Notes: generated by a model not told the origin, from the letters alone. DNA of 64,000 bases from UBA7359 sp963976795 (GCA_963976795.1 CAXBLT010000005.1:133847-197846), one strand, 5' to 3'; counted from the first letter of the stretch, positions 36,418-45,582 are shown. Made by a program: numbers and translations.

Positions 36418-37775
36418 TAGAGCTGTTCCTCCGTTAGAATATTTACAATACGTTCCATCTGCATCGCACGAGAACCTTTAACCAGGATCGTTGTATCTTT
36501 GTTTAATAACGCTAATAACATTTTTTGCAATGCCTCATAAGATTCGAAATGTAATGCGCCATCACCATAGGTTTGCATTGCATTTATACTTAAGTCACCG
36601 ATAGTAAACAGACCGTCTATCTTTGCATGTTTAGTCCTTACACCAGCTTCGCGATGCAACTCTTTTGCTGCATCACCTAATTCGCCCATATCCCCTAGCA
36701 CCAGGAAACGTGCACCTTCATGACTACTTAGAACATTTAGAGCAGCCTCTAATGAAGTGGGATTAGCGTTATAGGTATCATCAATAATTCGTGCACCTTG
36801 TTTACCTTGTTTGCTCTGTAAACGACCTTTAACCGGCGAGATTTTTTCAAGTCCGGTTTTAATTTCTGCTAAAGACACACCCAGACTTAAACAACATGCC
36901 GTAGCCGCTAATGCATTCATGACATTATGCGTTCCGGACAGAGGCAGACTTATTTTCATCGCTCCAGCTGAGCAGACCAGGTCGAAGTCCGTGGCAGTGG
37001 ACTGTTTAGTGACCCGAATGTTCTCTGCTCTAACATCTGCTTTCGCAGCTTCAATTCCAAAGCTAAGTTGAGTTTTAAGCTTGCACTGCTTACGCCAAAA
37101 TTCAGCATAGGTATCATCAGCATTTATAATTGCCGTGCCAGTAGGTTGTAAACCGGAATAGATTTCGGCCTTCGCTTTTGCGACGCCATCAATATCACCA
37201 AACCCTTCAAGGTGTGCGGGAGCGCACTGTGTAATCACTGCAACATTCGGACGCGCTATACTGCTCAGCCATTCAATTTCTCCCGGATGATTCGCGCCCA
37301 TTTCTATCACGGCATATCGATGCTTTTTATCAAGCCCAAACAATGTCAATGGCACACCAATATCATTATTCAGATTTCCGGATGTTGCATGTACATCAGA
37401 TATTTCAGACAAGGTGCTCGCAACCATTTCTTTGACTGTCGTCTTGCCATTACTGCCGGTTATAGCCACCAGCGGAATAGACATTTCTTCACGCCAGGAT
37501 CTTGCTAACAGACCCATCGCCCTTCTTGTGTTCTTTACTTTCAACAGCGGTTTACTATGATTTACTTCTCGATCAAGCAATAAAGCTGTAGCACCTTTCT
37601 CTTCTGCCATAGATACATAATCATGCCCATCAAAACTTTCACCATTAATAGCAATAAACAGGTTTTCTTTCTCGATGGTGCGGCTATCAATACTACAGCC
37701 GGAAAAGATAAGAGCTTCGCCAGAATAGTTTGACTCAATAGCTGCAGCTGCTTTGGAAAGTGTCATGCTAATCAT
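36417..37775 (-). CDS. murF: UDP-MurNAc-tripeptide--D-Ala-D-Ala ligase MurF
   Basis: Adds the D-Ala-D-Ala made by Ddl. 452 residues. Motifs: ITGSNGKTTVKEM as the ATP loop, EMGANHPGEI and DDTYNANPTSLEAAL. The ATG at 37775 overlaps the murE TGA as ATGA, which supports this start over the ATG three codons further in. Confidence 0.97.
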   Translation of the reverse strand: MISMTLSKAAAAIESNYSGEALIFSGCSIDSRTIEKENLFIAINGESFDGHDYVSMAEEKGATALLLDREVNHSKPLLKVKNTRRAMGLLARSWREEMSIPLVAITGSNGKTTVKEMVASTLSEISDVHATSGNLNNDIGVPLTLFGLDKKHRYAVIEMGANHPGEIEWLSSIARPNVAVITQCAPAHLEGFGDIDGVAKAKAEIYSGLQPTGTAIINADDTYAEFWRKQCKLKTQLSFGIEAAKADVRAENIRVTKQSTATDFDLVCSAGAMKISLPLSGTHNVMNALAATACCLSLGVSLAEIKTGLEKISPVKGRLQSKQGKQGARIIDDTYNANPTSLEAALNVLSSHEGARFLVLGDMGELGDAAKELHREAGVRTKHAKIDGLFTIGDLSINAMQTYGDGALHFESYEALQKMLLALLNKDTTILVKGSRAMQMERIVNILTEEQL

Positions 37776-39274
37776 GTCGCCATATCCGTCAAACGCCGAG
37801 CTAACTCACGATCACTAAAAGGTAATACAGACACGCCGAGCTGTTGTGTCGTTTCATGACCTTTTCCTGCAATCAAAATAACATCGTTTTTACTCGCATT
37901 TAAAAACGTATTTGTGATCGCATCCGATCGATCATACTTAATTGAGACACTAGACTTATTTTTAATGCCCTCAAGAATATTCTCGACAATCTGTTCTGGG
38001 TTTTCAGTTCGTGGATTATCATTAGTAAGTACTACCTGATCCGATAGCCGCTCAGAAATCCCTCCCATTTGTGAACGTTTACCTACATCACGGTCGCCGC
38101 CACAACCAAAGACACAATATAATTTTCCCGAACAATATGGTCTTAACGCTATTAACGCCTTCTCAAGTGCATCGGGTGTATGCGCGTAGTCAACAACAAG
38201 CAATGGCTTATCTTGCGCTAAAAAATATTCCATACGACCTGGAATACCTGTAAAACCAGATAAGGCCTTAGCGATTTCTTCAATATCAAAACCAGAAACA
38301 CAGAGTGTTGCAAATGCAGCAAGAATATTCTCAAAATTAAATTCGCCCAATAAACTTGTCTGTACTATGGCTTGTCCCCACGAGCTATCTATCGTAATGG
38401 TTGAATTAAGATTGTTAACCTCATTTTTTTTGCAATAGACAAAAGCAACATCTTTATTACTCAAGTTAGAGAGATTTTGTTTTGTAGAATAAACAACAAC
38501 GTTCAAAGTTGAAGGCAATGAATCAATGAGTTGAGCACCATAGTTATTATCAAAATTGACAATGCCGTTGTTAAGATCCGGTGATTTAAACAATGAAAAT
38601 TTTGCATCGGCGTATTCTTCAATCGTTTTATGGTAATCCATATGATCACGTGTCAAATTTGTAAACACGGCAGTGTCAAACTCTGCCCCGGCAACCCTTC
38701 CCTGATCAAGAGCATGCGATGACACCTCCATCGCAACAAAGTCGACCTCGTCTCTCCAGCTAGAAAATAAAGAGTGCAACGTGACTGGATCGGGAGTAGT
38801 CGAGGTGCTGGCTTCTAATTGCTGGAACTGCCCGTAGCCCAAAGTGCCTATGACCGCACTTTTTTTACCTAGAACATATAGAGCATAAGCAATCATATAT
38901 GAGACCGTGGTCTTGCCATTGGTCCCCGTAACACCGATCAGCTTCATCGTCTTTGACGGTTCATCGTAAAACCGGCTAATAATGAAACCAGCCTGTTTAC
39001 GTAAATTGGCTACTTTTAATATCTCTATAGAATTTGGCTTGAAACTGACTTCTTCGTCTTCATCAATTGCAATTGCAATTGCTCCCGATTGAATTGCATC
39101 CTCGATATAGTCAATGCCGTTAGATTTAGATCCCTTGTAAGCCAGAAATAAATCTCCAGCCTTAACCTTTCTACTATCTATAGCGACCCCGGTAACATAA
39201 AGAGCTTCATGTTTTGGATCACCCAAAAGCTCGCCCAATGATTTTGAATAGTTCAAGTTTTCAACCGTCATCAT
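37772..39274 (-). CDS. murE: UDP-MurNAc-L-Ala-D-Glu--meso-DAP ligase MurE
   Basis: Adds the third stem-peptide residue. 500 residues with IGVTGTNGKTTVSYM as the ATP loop, TTPDPVTLHSLFSSW, TRDHMDYHKT, and DNPRTENP near 405-415. The DNPR motif marks meso-diaminopimelate specificity, so the peptidoglycan is the usual Gram-negative A1-gamma type. Adjacent to ftsI without a gap. Confidence 0.97.
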   Translation of the reverse strand: MMTVENLNYSKSLGELLGDPKHEALYVTGVAIDSRKVKAGDLFLAYKGSKSNGIDYIEDAIQSGAIAIAIDEDEEVSFKPNSIEILKVANLRKQAGFIISRFYDEPSKTMKLIGVTGTNGKTTVSYMIAYALYVLGKKSAVIGTLGYGQFQQLEASTSTTPDPVTLHSLFSSWRDEVDFVAMEVSSHALDQGRVAGAEFDTAVFTNLTRDHMDYHKTIEEYADAKFSLFKSPDLNNGIVNFDNNYGAQLIDSLPSTLNVVVYSTKQNLSNLSNKDVAFVYCKKNEVNNLNSTITIDSSWGQAIVQTSLLGEFNFENILAAFATLCVSGFDIEEIAKALSGFTGIPGRMEYFLAQDKPLLVVDYAHTPDALEKALIALRPYCSGKLYCVFGCGGDRDVGKRSQMGGISERLSDQVVLTNDNPRTENPEQIVENILEGIKNKSSVSIKYDRSDAITNTFLNASKNDVILIAGKGHETTQQLGVSVLPFSDRELARRLTDMAT

Positions 39275-41007
39275 CAGTCAACCCCTTGTAATTGAGCAGG
39301 GTTTTGGCGATGCGCCATAATCGGGCTGGTAAACGCAGGCAAATCATCCGGCGGAATATTGAGAATCCTGAAGGTACCCTCCATCACTCTTGAAAAAACA
39401 GGTGCGGCAACAACACCACCATAATGATCATCCCCATTAGGCTCATCGATTAAAACCACCATGGCGAATCGAGGTTCACTGGCAGGTGCGATTCCTGCAA
39501 AGATGGAGAGATAGCGATCTTCAGAATAACCACCACGGATAGACTTATGCACCGTGCCAGTCTTCCCAATAACACGGTAACCCTTAATAGCTGCGCGTTT
39601 ACCGGTGCCACTTGCAGAGACAACCGTCTCCAACATTTTTCTGACCTGTCGCGTAATATTTTCTGGCATCACACGCTTGCCCGATACAGAACCATTAACC
39701 TTGAGAAACGAAACTGGCAGCATGACACCACCCGTTGCCAATACAGAATACGCATGTACAAGCTGTAGTGGTGTCACTGAAAGACCATAACCAAATGACA
39801 TTGTTGCCATTTCTATGTCTGACCAGGTATTGAAAGGGTTTAAGGTGCCCGAAGATTCGCCTGGGAAACCACTACCTGTAGGCTGACCAAAACCAAACCT
39901 GCTTAATGCATCCCAATATTGTTCGGGTTCTAACGACAGCGCGATCTTACTGGCACCGACATTACTTGATTTAGTAATAACGGTTGATACATCAATTTTT
40001 CCATAATTTCGCATATCCCTAATCGTGTATTCACCGACTTTATAATATCCAGGTGTGGTATTGATTGCTGAATGCGGTTTGTAATTCCCCGACTCTAATC
40101 CAGCAGCTATCGTGAATGGTTTCATTGTTGAACCTGGCTCAAAGACATCAGTCACAGCACGATTTCGAAAATACTGGCTCTTTAGACCTTTCCTGTTATT
40201 TGGGTTATACGATGGTTGCCCAACCATTGCCATAATCTCACCAGTGCGAATGTCCAGCATAACCAGAGACCCGCCTTTTGCTTGATGATACTTAACAGCC
40301 GCTGTCAGTTCTCGATAGGCGAGGTATTGCACTCGTCGGTCAATACTTAATACGAGTTTTTTACCTGGCACAGAAGGCTCAATACTTTCTATATTTTCAA
40401 CGATTCTGTTTAAGCGATCTTTCAGCACGCGTTTCTTACCAGGTTTGCCGCTTAACCAATTTTCATACGCTAGCTCCAGTCCCTCTTGCCCCTTATCATC
40501 TATATTGGTAAAACCAATAAAATGAGAGGTTACTTCAGCAGCTGGATAATACCGTTTATATTCGCGTTCTGTTGAAACTCCTTTCATACCCAGTTGTTTA
40601 ACTTTTTTAACAACATCTGGATTGGCATGTCGCTTCAGATAAACAAACTCTCGACTCATTCGATCTCGTAAGATCTCGTGCAAATCATTTACCGTCATAC
40701 CCATAACTTCAGCCAGATCTGGTAAGCGTTCTACATTTTCAAAAACTTTTCTTGGTGTAACCCAGATTGAATCAACCGGCGTGCTCATAGCCAGCTGCTC
40801 ACCATTACGATCTGTAATCACACCGCGATGAGCCGGAATCTCTACCACACGAATTGATCGCGCATCGCCATGATCCTTAAGAAAATCATTATTTAAAAGT
40901 TGCAAGTAAATAGCGCGCGATGAAAGCACTACCATGCCACAAAGAAATAAACTAAGGATAAACCAGCGGCGCACAGGATATTGAGCTTGTATGGCACGTA
41001 ACTTCAT
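39274..41007 (-). CDS. ftsI: Septal transpeptidase FtsI (PBP3)
   Basis: Class B penicillin-binding protein that crosslinks septal peptidoglycan with FtsW. The 577 residues have a short cytoplasmic tail, one membrane helix (about 15-33), a PBP dimer/pedestal domain (about 55-220), and a transpeptidase domain with STMK (Ser293 nucleophile), SSN, and KTGT. All three active-site motifs are intact. The start overlaps the ftsL stop by 4 bases. Confidence 0.97.
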   Translation of the reverse strand: MKLRAIQAQYPVRRWFILSLFLCGMVVLSSRAIYLQLLNNDFLKDHGDARSIRVVEIPAHRGVITDRNGEQLAMSTPVDSIWVTPRKVFENVERLPDLAEVMGMTVNDLHEILRDRMSREFVYLKRHANPDVVKKVKQLGMKGVSTEREYKRYYPAAEVTSHFIGFTNIDDKGQEGLELAYENWLSGKPGKKRVLKDRLNRIVENIESIEPSVPGKKLVLSIDRRVQYLAYRELTAAVKYHQAKGGSLVMLDIRTGEIMAMVGQPSYNPNNRKGLKSQYFRNRAVTDVFEPGSTMKPFTIAAGLESGNYKPHSAINTTPGYYKVGEYTIRDMRNYGKIDVSTVITKSSNVGASKIALSLEPEQYWDALSRFGFGQPTGSGFPGESSGTLNPFNTWSDIEMATMSFGYGLSVTPLQLVHAYSVLATGGVMLPVSFLKVNGSVSGKRVMPENITRQVRKMLETVVSASGTGKRAAIKGYRVIGKTGTVHKSIRGGYSEDRYLSIFAGIAPASEPRFAMVVLIDEPNGDDHYGGVVAAPVFSRVMEGTFRILNIPPDDLPAFTSPIMAHRQNPAQLQGVD

Positions 41008-41267
41008 TTCGCTAACAGCACCACTGAACTACGTTCAGGCATTTTCATACTGAGTTTAGTTCGAGCAAATGTTTCAATCCTGTCATTGATAGCCCAGGTA
41101 CTTTGCTCAAGTTGTAATTTCCCCCATTCTTCATTTAATTCATCACGTGTTCGTTCAAGTGCTTGCAGTTCAACAAATAAACGGCGTGTCTCATGTCGCG
41201 CGATAACGACCTGCAAAGCAGACACAAAAATAATGAGATAAAATCCGTACTGTAATAAAACTTTCAT
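41004..41267 (-). CDS. ftsL: Cell division protein FtsL
   Basis: Small bitopic divisome protein of the FtsQLB complex, 87 residues. One membrane helix (about 3-22) is followed by a periplasmic coiled coil (RRLFVELQALERTRDELNEEWGKL) and a WAINDRIETFARTKLSM tail. ATG 41267 overlaps the rsmH TGA as ATGA; an in-frame TTG two codons upstream is possible but less likely. Sequence is weakly conserved in this family, so the call rests mainly on position and architecture. Confidence 0.92.
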   Translation of the reverse strand: MKVLLQYGFYLIIFVSALQVVIARHETRRLFVELQALERTRDELNEEWGKLQLEQSTWAINDRIETFARTKLSMKMPERSSVVLLAK

Positions 41268-42211
41268 GAGCAAAAACGCTCCGCCACACGTAAGGTTGCA
41301 CTACGAGCTCTAGGGTTTTGGTTGGTTTCTGCTTTAGTAGCGCGTATTTTTTTACCTACTAGCTTCAGTTGCACATCATTGTTGTCTGGCATAATCGGCA
41401 ACTCTGGCGGGTACACCTTCGGAGTTGATTGATCACGCATAAATCGTTTTACAATGCGATCTTCCAATGAATGGAAACTTATCGCAGCCAATCGACCACC
41501 GGGACGTAAGACGTCGACGGCTTGTGGCAACACATCTTTGATCTCTTCAAGCTCACTATTGATATAGATGCGTAAGGCTTGAAAAGTCTTGGTTGCAGGA
41601 TGAACATCACCTGACTTTTTCGCGTGCTTTCTTGGAGGCACAACCTTTCTTACAAGGTCTGCAAGCTGGCACGTCGTGGTAATAGGAGTCTCAGCGCGAG
41701 CATTAACAATTGCTTTGGCAATGCGTCTTGATGCCCGTTCTTCACCATATTCATAGATCACATTTGCGATTTCGGTTTCTTTAGCGTGGTTTAACCATTC
41801 AGCAACGGTCTGTCCTTCAGCTGGATTCATACGCATATCAAGAGGGGCATCAAACCTAAAACTAAAACCACGTTCTGCATCATCTAGTTGTGGTGAAGAA
41901 ACACCAAAGTCGAAGAGGATACCTGCAACCTGTGCTTCAATTTCATGCCGTTTAACATACCGCATTAACATTGTGAAAGACCCTTTAATGATTTCGAAAC
42001 GTTCATCCTGGATAAGATCATTGTCAACTGACATAACGGCATCCGGGTCTTTATCAAAGGCAAGTAAACGACCTTCAGGCCCAAGCCGTTTAATAATTTC
42101 ACGACTATGACCTCCTCGACCGAACGTACCATCAATGTAGAAACCGTCTGCACGAATATTAAGTGCCTCTATAACCTCATCTAATAAGACTGGTTTATGA
42201 CCATTGCTCAA
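41264..42211 (-). CDS. rsmH: 16S rRNA m4C1402 methyltransferase RsmH (MraW)
   Basis: SAM-dependent N4-methylation of C1402 in 16S rRNA. The 315 residues have HKPVLLDEVIEAL at the N-terminus, YIDGTFGRGGHS as the SAM loop, FDFGVSSPQLDDAERGFSF and ISFHSLEDRIVK. Lies between mraZ and ftsL in the standard dcw order, 30 bases after mraZ. Confidence 0.97.
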   Translation of the reverse strand: MSNGHKPVLLDEVIEALNIRADGFYIDGTFGRGGHSREIIKRLGPEGRLLAFDKDPDAVMSVDNDLIQDERFEIIKGSFTMLMRYVKRHEIEAQVAGILFDFGVSSPQLDDAERGFSFRFDAPLDMRMNPAEGQTVAEWLNHAKETEIANVIYEYGEERASRRIAKAIVNARAETPITTTCQLADLVRKVVPPRKHAKKSGDVHPATKTFQALRIYINSELEEIKDVLPQAVDVLRPGGRLAAISFHSLEDRIVKRFMRDQSTPKVYPPELPIMPDNNDVQLKLVGKKIRATKAETNQNPRARSATLRVAERFCS

Positions 42212-42241
42212 TGTGTTGAATCGCTTAACGTCACAATGACG

Positions 42242-42700
42242 CTACAATGACAACGACTGTAATGATTCTGGTGTGGGGACCGAGTCATCACCGACGGAAT
42301 TCAACCACTCATCACGCTGAGCATCCCAGGCCTTTTCATTCCAGATTTCGAATTTGTTACCTTGTCCCAGTATTACAGCCTGTTTAGTGAGTTCAGCATA
42401 AGAACGTAATTCCTTGGGGAGGAGGATGCGTCCTTGGCTATCAAGCTGACAATCCGAGGCATAGCCACGCATCATCTGCTTGGTACGCCGACTTTGTTTA
42501 TCGAAATCAGAAAGAGTGGCCAATTTATCTTCGATCACATCCCATTCAGGCAAGGGATATAGCCAGAGAGAGCGATCTAATGGGTTTAAGGTGATAACAA
42601 GATTGTTTTCGGCTTGCACAGCAATAAGATCACGATAACGGCTGGGAACCGCTAATCGCCCCTTACTATCTATGCTAATTTTATTAAAGCCTCGAAACAC
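42242..42700 (-). CDS. mraZ: Transcriptional regulator MraZ
   Basis: DNA-binding regulator of the dcw operon, with an AbrB-like double fold. 152 residues from GTG 42700 (GTG-TTC-CGA-GGC), which has GGGGAT upstream. I reject the ATG at 42745 because it would lie inside the operator and before the conserved start FRGFNKISIDSKGRLAVPSRYRD. A second repeat of the motif (CQLDSQGRILLPKELR) follows. The operator it should bind lies just upstream. Confidence 0.95.
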   Translation of the reverse strand: MFRGFNKISIDSKGRLAVPSRYRDLIAVQAENNLVITLNPLDRSLWLYPLPEWDVIEDKLATLSDFDKQSRRTKQMMRGYASDCQLDSQGRILLPKELRSYAELTKQAVILGQGNKFEIWNEKAWDAQRDEWLNSVGDDSVPTPESLQSLSL

Positions 42701-42727
42701 AATGTCATCCCCATTTTTGCTGGTAAA

Positions 42728-42752
42728 ATCCACTTTTACCCACAATTCCCCA
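42728..42752 (-). promoter_or_regulatory. MraZ operator: three TGGG boxes
   Basis: On the minus strand TGGGG (42752-42748), TGGGT (42742-42738) and TGGAT (42732-42728) repeat with a strict 10-base period. MraZ binds direct TGGGN repeats spaced by 5 bases upstream of mraZ, so this should be an autoregulatory site. The third box deviates. It lies just downstream of the predicted transcription start. Confidence 0.85.
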
Positions 42753-42760
42753 CTCCATGA

Positions 42761-42790
42761 ACTATAGGGATTTCAAGACTTCTCTGTCAA
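42761..42790 (-). promoter_or_regulatory. Sigma-70 promoter of the dcw cluster (Pmra)
   Basis: Minus strand: consensus -35 TTGACA (42790-42785), 18-base spacer, -10 TATAGT (42766-42761). The MraZ boxes start about 10 bases downstream of the -10, so bound MraZ would block initiation or clearance. Confidence 0.82.
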
Positions 42791-42993
42791 GGACTCTTTG
42801 TATTTTTTTTATATAAAAACTGCCTGTGTAACAGTAACTTAGCGGCTAAAAGTTGAAGAAAAGAATGACCGTTATTTTGACAAAAATATTAATATTATTT
42901 AATTCATAACCTTCAATGAACTACTTAATAATTTACATGAGGTTTTATTACGATTTGTTGAGATAAACTAATTTTTCTAGCTTGTGACGCAAA

Positions 42994-43368
42994 TCACTCA
43001 AAATCCTGGAGATCAGCCCCCATTTCTTGTGCTAATTGTTGATATCGTTGGCTTGCTTTCGAATTTTGCTCCACATTTGGCATACCAGATTGATACAAAA
43101 GCGCCAAATTATGGGCTGCGAGTGCATCCCCCAGCTCAACCGCCTTTTGTAATAATTCAACTGCTTTTACGCCATCGGGTTTTACACCAGCGCCAAGCTT
43201 ATAAGCCAAGCCCAACATGCCCAACGCCTCTCCAACTCCCGCATCGGCCAAGGGTTTTAATAGGGTTAAAGCCGTACCATAATCCTTATCCGAAAACGCC
43301 TGGCTAACGATATCAATCGCTTTTTTTACCTCATCCTCTTCGAGTTTAGTATCAGGCACTGACGACAT
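42994..43368 (-). CDS. Small Sel1/TPR-like repeat protein
   Basis: 124 residues, no signal peptide. Two to three Sel1-like helical repeats can be read: YGTALTLLKPLADAGVGEALGMLGLAYKLG, then KAVELLQKAVELGDALAAHNLALLY. The AxxxLxxLYxxG pattern is typical of SLR proteins, which scaffold protein interactions; the partner is unknown. It overlaps the end of the YtoQ-family gene upstream by 17 bases, so the two are probably co-expressed. Confidence 0.75.
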   Translation of the reverse strand: MSSVPDTKLEEDEVKKAIDIVSQAFSDKDYGTALTLLKPLADAGVGEALGMLGLAYKLGAGVKPDGVKAVELLQKAVELGDALAAHNLALLYQSGMPNVEQNSKASQRYQQLAQEMGADLQDFE

Positions 43369-43792
43369 ACCTCAAGGTCTCGATGACTTGTTCCGGAGTT
43401 TGTGCCCATGCCATAGCAGCAGCATCCACCTCTTTTAAAGGATGAATAATCGCTTCATCGTGGAGCGTAATATAAGGCTTGCCTAATGCGGCACAGCAAC
43501 CTGCATCAAACGCAGCATTCCACTGTTTGTATTTATCACCAAAACGAATCACTGCTATATCACATATCTCGATCAAGTTTTTAGTACGGATAGCATTAAC
43601 TTTTGCTGACTTATGATCTCGCCAAAAATTACTATCCTCATCACCTAAGTGATCACCAGCGGCATCGCTCGCATCATGTTCCGTTACTGCTGAAGTATAA
43701 GTAATATCTAAACCCAACTTATTGGTCCCTTGCATAATTTGTTCACGCCAATCAGTGTGGATCTCACCTGATAAATAAACTGTCCAGCTCAT
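43352..43792 (-). CDS. YtoQ family protein
   Basis: 146 residues matching my memory of the YtoQ family: WTVYLSGEIHTDWR at the N-terminus, DHLGDEDSNFWRDHKSAKVNAIRT in the middle, VIRFGDKYKQWNAAFDAGCCAALGKPYI and an acidic-rich C-terminus. The fold looks like a nucleoside 2-deoxyribosyltransferase relative, but the function of the family is not established. Located directly downstream of rnpB and overlapping the Sel1-repeat gene. Confidence 0.8.
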   Translation of the reverse strand: MSWTVYLSGEIHTDWREQIMQGTNKLGLDITYTSAVTEHDASDAAGDHLGDEDSNFWRDHKSAKVNAIRTKNLIEICDIAVIRFGDKYKQWNAAFDAGCCAALGKPYITLHDEAIIHPLKEVDAAAMAWAQTPEQVIETLRYVVSA

Positions 43793-43831
43793 TATTAAAC
43801 CTCTTACCTAAGTCTATGTGGAAAAATGAAA

Positions 43832-44172
43832 AAGAGTCGGCCGATAAGCCGGGTTCTGTCTTGGGCAATCATTCATCTGGGATGTCTGTCACCAGACACC
43901 TCAAGCAACCTACCCGGAAACAGTGCGGGCCGCACCATCGTTTCCCTATTTGGTCTTGCTCCAGGTGGGGTTTACCCTGCCACTGCTATTGCTAACAGCG
44001 CGGTGCGCTCTTACCGCACCATTTCACCCTTACCTATCGAAACAGGCGGTATATTTTCTGTGGCACTTTCCATCGGCTCACGCCGCCCAGAAGTTATCTG
44101 GCACCTCGCCCTGTGGAGCCCGGACTTTCCTCTATTAGAATAAATCCAACAGCGATTGCCTGGCCGACTCTG
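43832..44172 (-). ncRNA. rnpB: RNase P RNA (M1 RNA, bacterial type A)
   Basis: Catalytic RNA that removes tRNA 5' leaders. On the minus strand the 5' region has GAGGAAAGTCCGGGCTCC and GGGCGAGGTGCC of the conserved core, and the 3' end has GACAGAACCCGGCTTATCGG. The outer ends AGAGTCGGCC and GGCCGACTC pair, forming helix P1. Length is about 340 nt. A run of five T follows the 3' pairing strand as a terminator. Ends are estimated from pairing. Confidence 0.95.
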
Positions 44173-44178
44173 AGTGCT

Positions 44179-44206
44179 AGTTTATGGTCAGATGATTTTC
44201 ATGCAA
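44179..44206 (-). promoter_or_regulatory. Promoter of rnpB
   Basis: Minus strand TTGCAT (44206-44201), 16-base spacer, TAAACT (44184-44179). The RNA start predicted about 7 bases further coincides with the first paired base of P1. Confidence 0.6.
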
Positions 44207-44267
44207 GGATTATTCTCTAGAAAAACGTTCACACTATAATCGCTAATACGGCGTGAAATTCGTTCCA

Positions 44268-45251
44268 TTACGATTTACGTGACCGGCCTTTCTCGTATTT
44301 AGGTATGTCGCGTTGTTTTTGTTCGTCTTGTAATTTCTGATAGCTTTCCCATCGACGTAATTCAAGTTCGCCAGAATCTAAAGCGTCCTTAATAGCACAG
44401 CCCTTTTCCGTTTGATGCTGACAATTACTAAATTTACAACAACCGAGAAACTGGCTGACATCATCAAAAGTATCTTCAATCCCGGTTTCACAACCGCTCA
44501 ACTGCAATTCTCTAATCCCCGGTGTATCGATGAGTATGCCGCCATCATGTAATAAGTGTAATGAACGTGAAGTCGTCGTGTGTTGACCTTTTCCATCTTC
44601 GATACTGACGTCCGCAGTTAACTGCTCGGAATCAGTCAGGCTATTAATCAATGTGGACTTACCAACGCCAGATGACCCCACTAAGGCAACGGTATGCCCT
44701 GCTGTGCACAGGGTTCTCAATGAAGACAGGCTAGTATTATCTTTAGCATTCACACATGCGACACGAAGATTATTTTGTAGTGCTGCCGCAGATTGCTTAA
44801 ATGAGTCGATATCAGTTGATAGATCAATTTTAGTCAAGACAATAACAGGATGTATCTTTGCTTCATTCGCTAAAGCTAAATAACGTTCAATACGTGAAAC
44901 ATTAAAATCCTGATCACAGGATGTCACGATAAACAGCGTATTAACGTTAGCAGCAATGATTTGATCATTCGTGCGTTTACCCGCGGCCTTACGCACAAGA
45001 ATGGTCTCTCTCTCTAAAATACGAAGTGGGCGTTCACCTTCATTCGGAACCAACATCCAATCACCAACGGCTAGATCTTTTGGCTCACTAAAAACACCTA
45101 CTTCAAACTTTTCAATTCCATTACTACTCCAAACAACACAATGGCTACGATGAATCTGTGCAATACGAGCAGGATAGTAGCGCTCATTTTCATCAAACTT
45201 TATTTGTTGGATAAAAAAAGACTTCCAACCTAATTGAAGTAAATTAAAAAT
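44268..45251 (-). CDS. rsgA: Ribosome small subunit GTPase RsgA (start codon unusual)
   Basis: Circularly permuted GTPase that tests the maturing 30S decoding centre. The order G4 (TKID), G1 (GSSGVGKST), G3 (DTPG) and the C-terminal zinc motif (CCKFSNCQH...GC) are clear. The first usual start codon in frame is ATG 45056, but the frame continues upstream with family-like sequence: LGWKSFF, YPARIAQIHR, then VGDW of the OB fold. Between the in-frame TAA (45254-45252) and ATG 45056 there is no ATG, GTG or TTG. Starting at ATT 45251 gives 327 residues, the normal RsgA length, with LGW about eight residues in as in relatives. A non-standard ATT start, or a lost start or sequence error, are the options. 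Confidence 0.85.
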   Translation of the reverse strand: MFNLLQLGWKSFFIQQIKFDENERYYPARIAQIHRSHCVVWSSNGIEKFEVGVFSEPKDLAVGDWMLVPNEGERPLRILERETILVRKAAGKRTNDQIIAANVNTLFIVTSCDQDFNVSRIERYLALANEAKIHPVIVLTKIDLSTDIDSFKQSAAALQNNLRVACVNAKDNTSLSSLRTLCTAGHTVALVGSSGVGKSTLINSLTDSEQLTADVSIEDGKGQHTTTSRSLHLLHDGGILIDTPGIRELQLSGCETGIEDTFDDVSQFLGCCKFSNCQHQTEKGCAIKDALDSGELELRRWESYQKLQDEQKQRDIPKYEKGRSRKS

Positions 45252-45335
45252 TTATAAATACCCGAGTAGTAAAAATTCAAAATAGTGATTTTAATTAGCA
45301 GAGACATTTAAAATCAGACTTGCCACTAATGACGC

Positions 45336-45545
45336 TCATCCTTCTGTATCCTCGAATACCAACAAAGGATCCGTCGGTATAGTTTGTTTAACATCGTCAA
45401 TCTGTTTTTGATATTCAGATAAAATAAGTAATCCATTATTCATGTCATTCTTGAATGTTTGTTCTGCAATCAATTTGTAAGCCATGTCCAATATAGTGCA
45501 CGGATATTCATCAGGAATGGTGTGCCGGAAAAACTCTCCCACCAA
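45336..45545 (-). CDS. Small hypothetical protein, not recognised
   Basis: 69 residues from a GTG at 45545 (LVGEFFRHTIPDEYPC onward), acidic and helix-prone, no signal or membrane segment. The frame stays open upstream to about 45590 without an ATG, reading ELTELEACRP, so the N-terminus may be lost or overlap the ORF ending at 45583. It is 84 bases before the rsgA frame on the same strand. I do not recognise a family; it may be a fragment. Confidence 0.35.
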   Translation of the reverse strand: MVGEFFRHTIPDEYPCTILDMAYKLIAEQTFKNDMNNGLLILSEYQKQIDDVKQTIPTDPLLVFEDTEG

Positions 45546-45582
45546 CGGTCGACACGCCTCAAGCTCGGTAAGCTCCCGACAA

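Noticed and set aside
42984..43307. Plus-strand 107-residue ORF near the Sel1-repeat gene
   Set aside because: Pro/His-rich shadow of the minus-strand Sel1-repeat gene, which has a recognisable repeat pattern.
43826..44143. Plus-strand ORFs of 105 and 71 residues
   Set aside because: They lie inside the RNase P RNA on the opposite strand and have no protein-like features.
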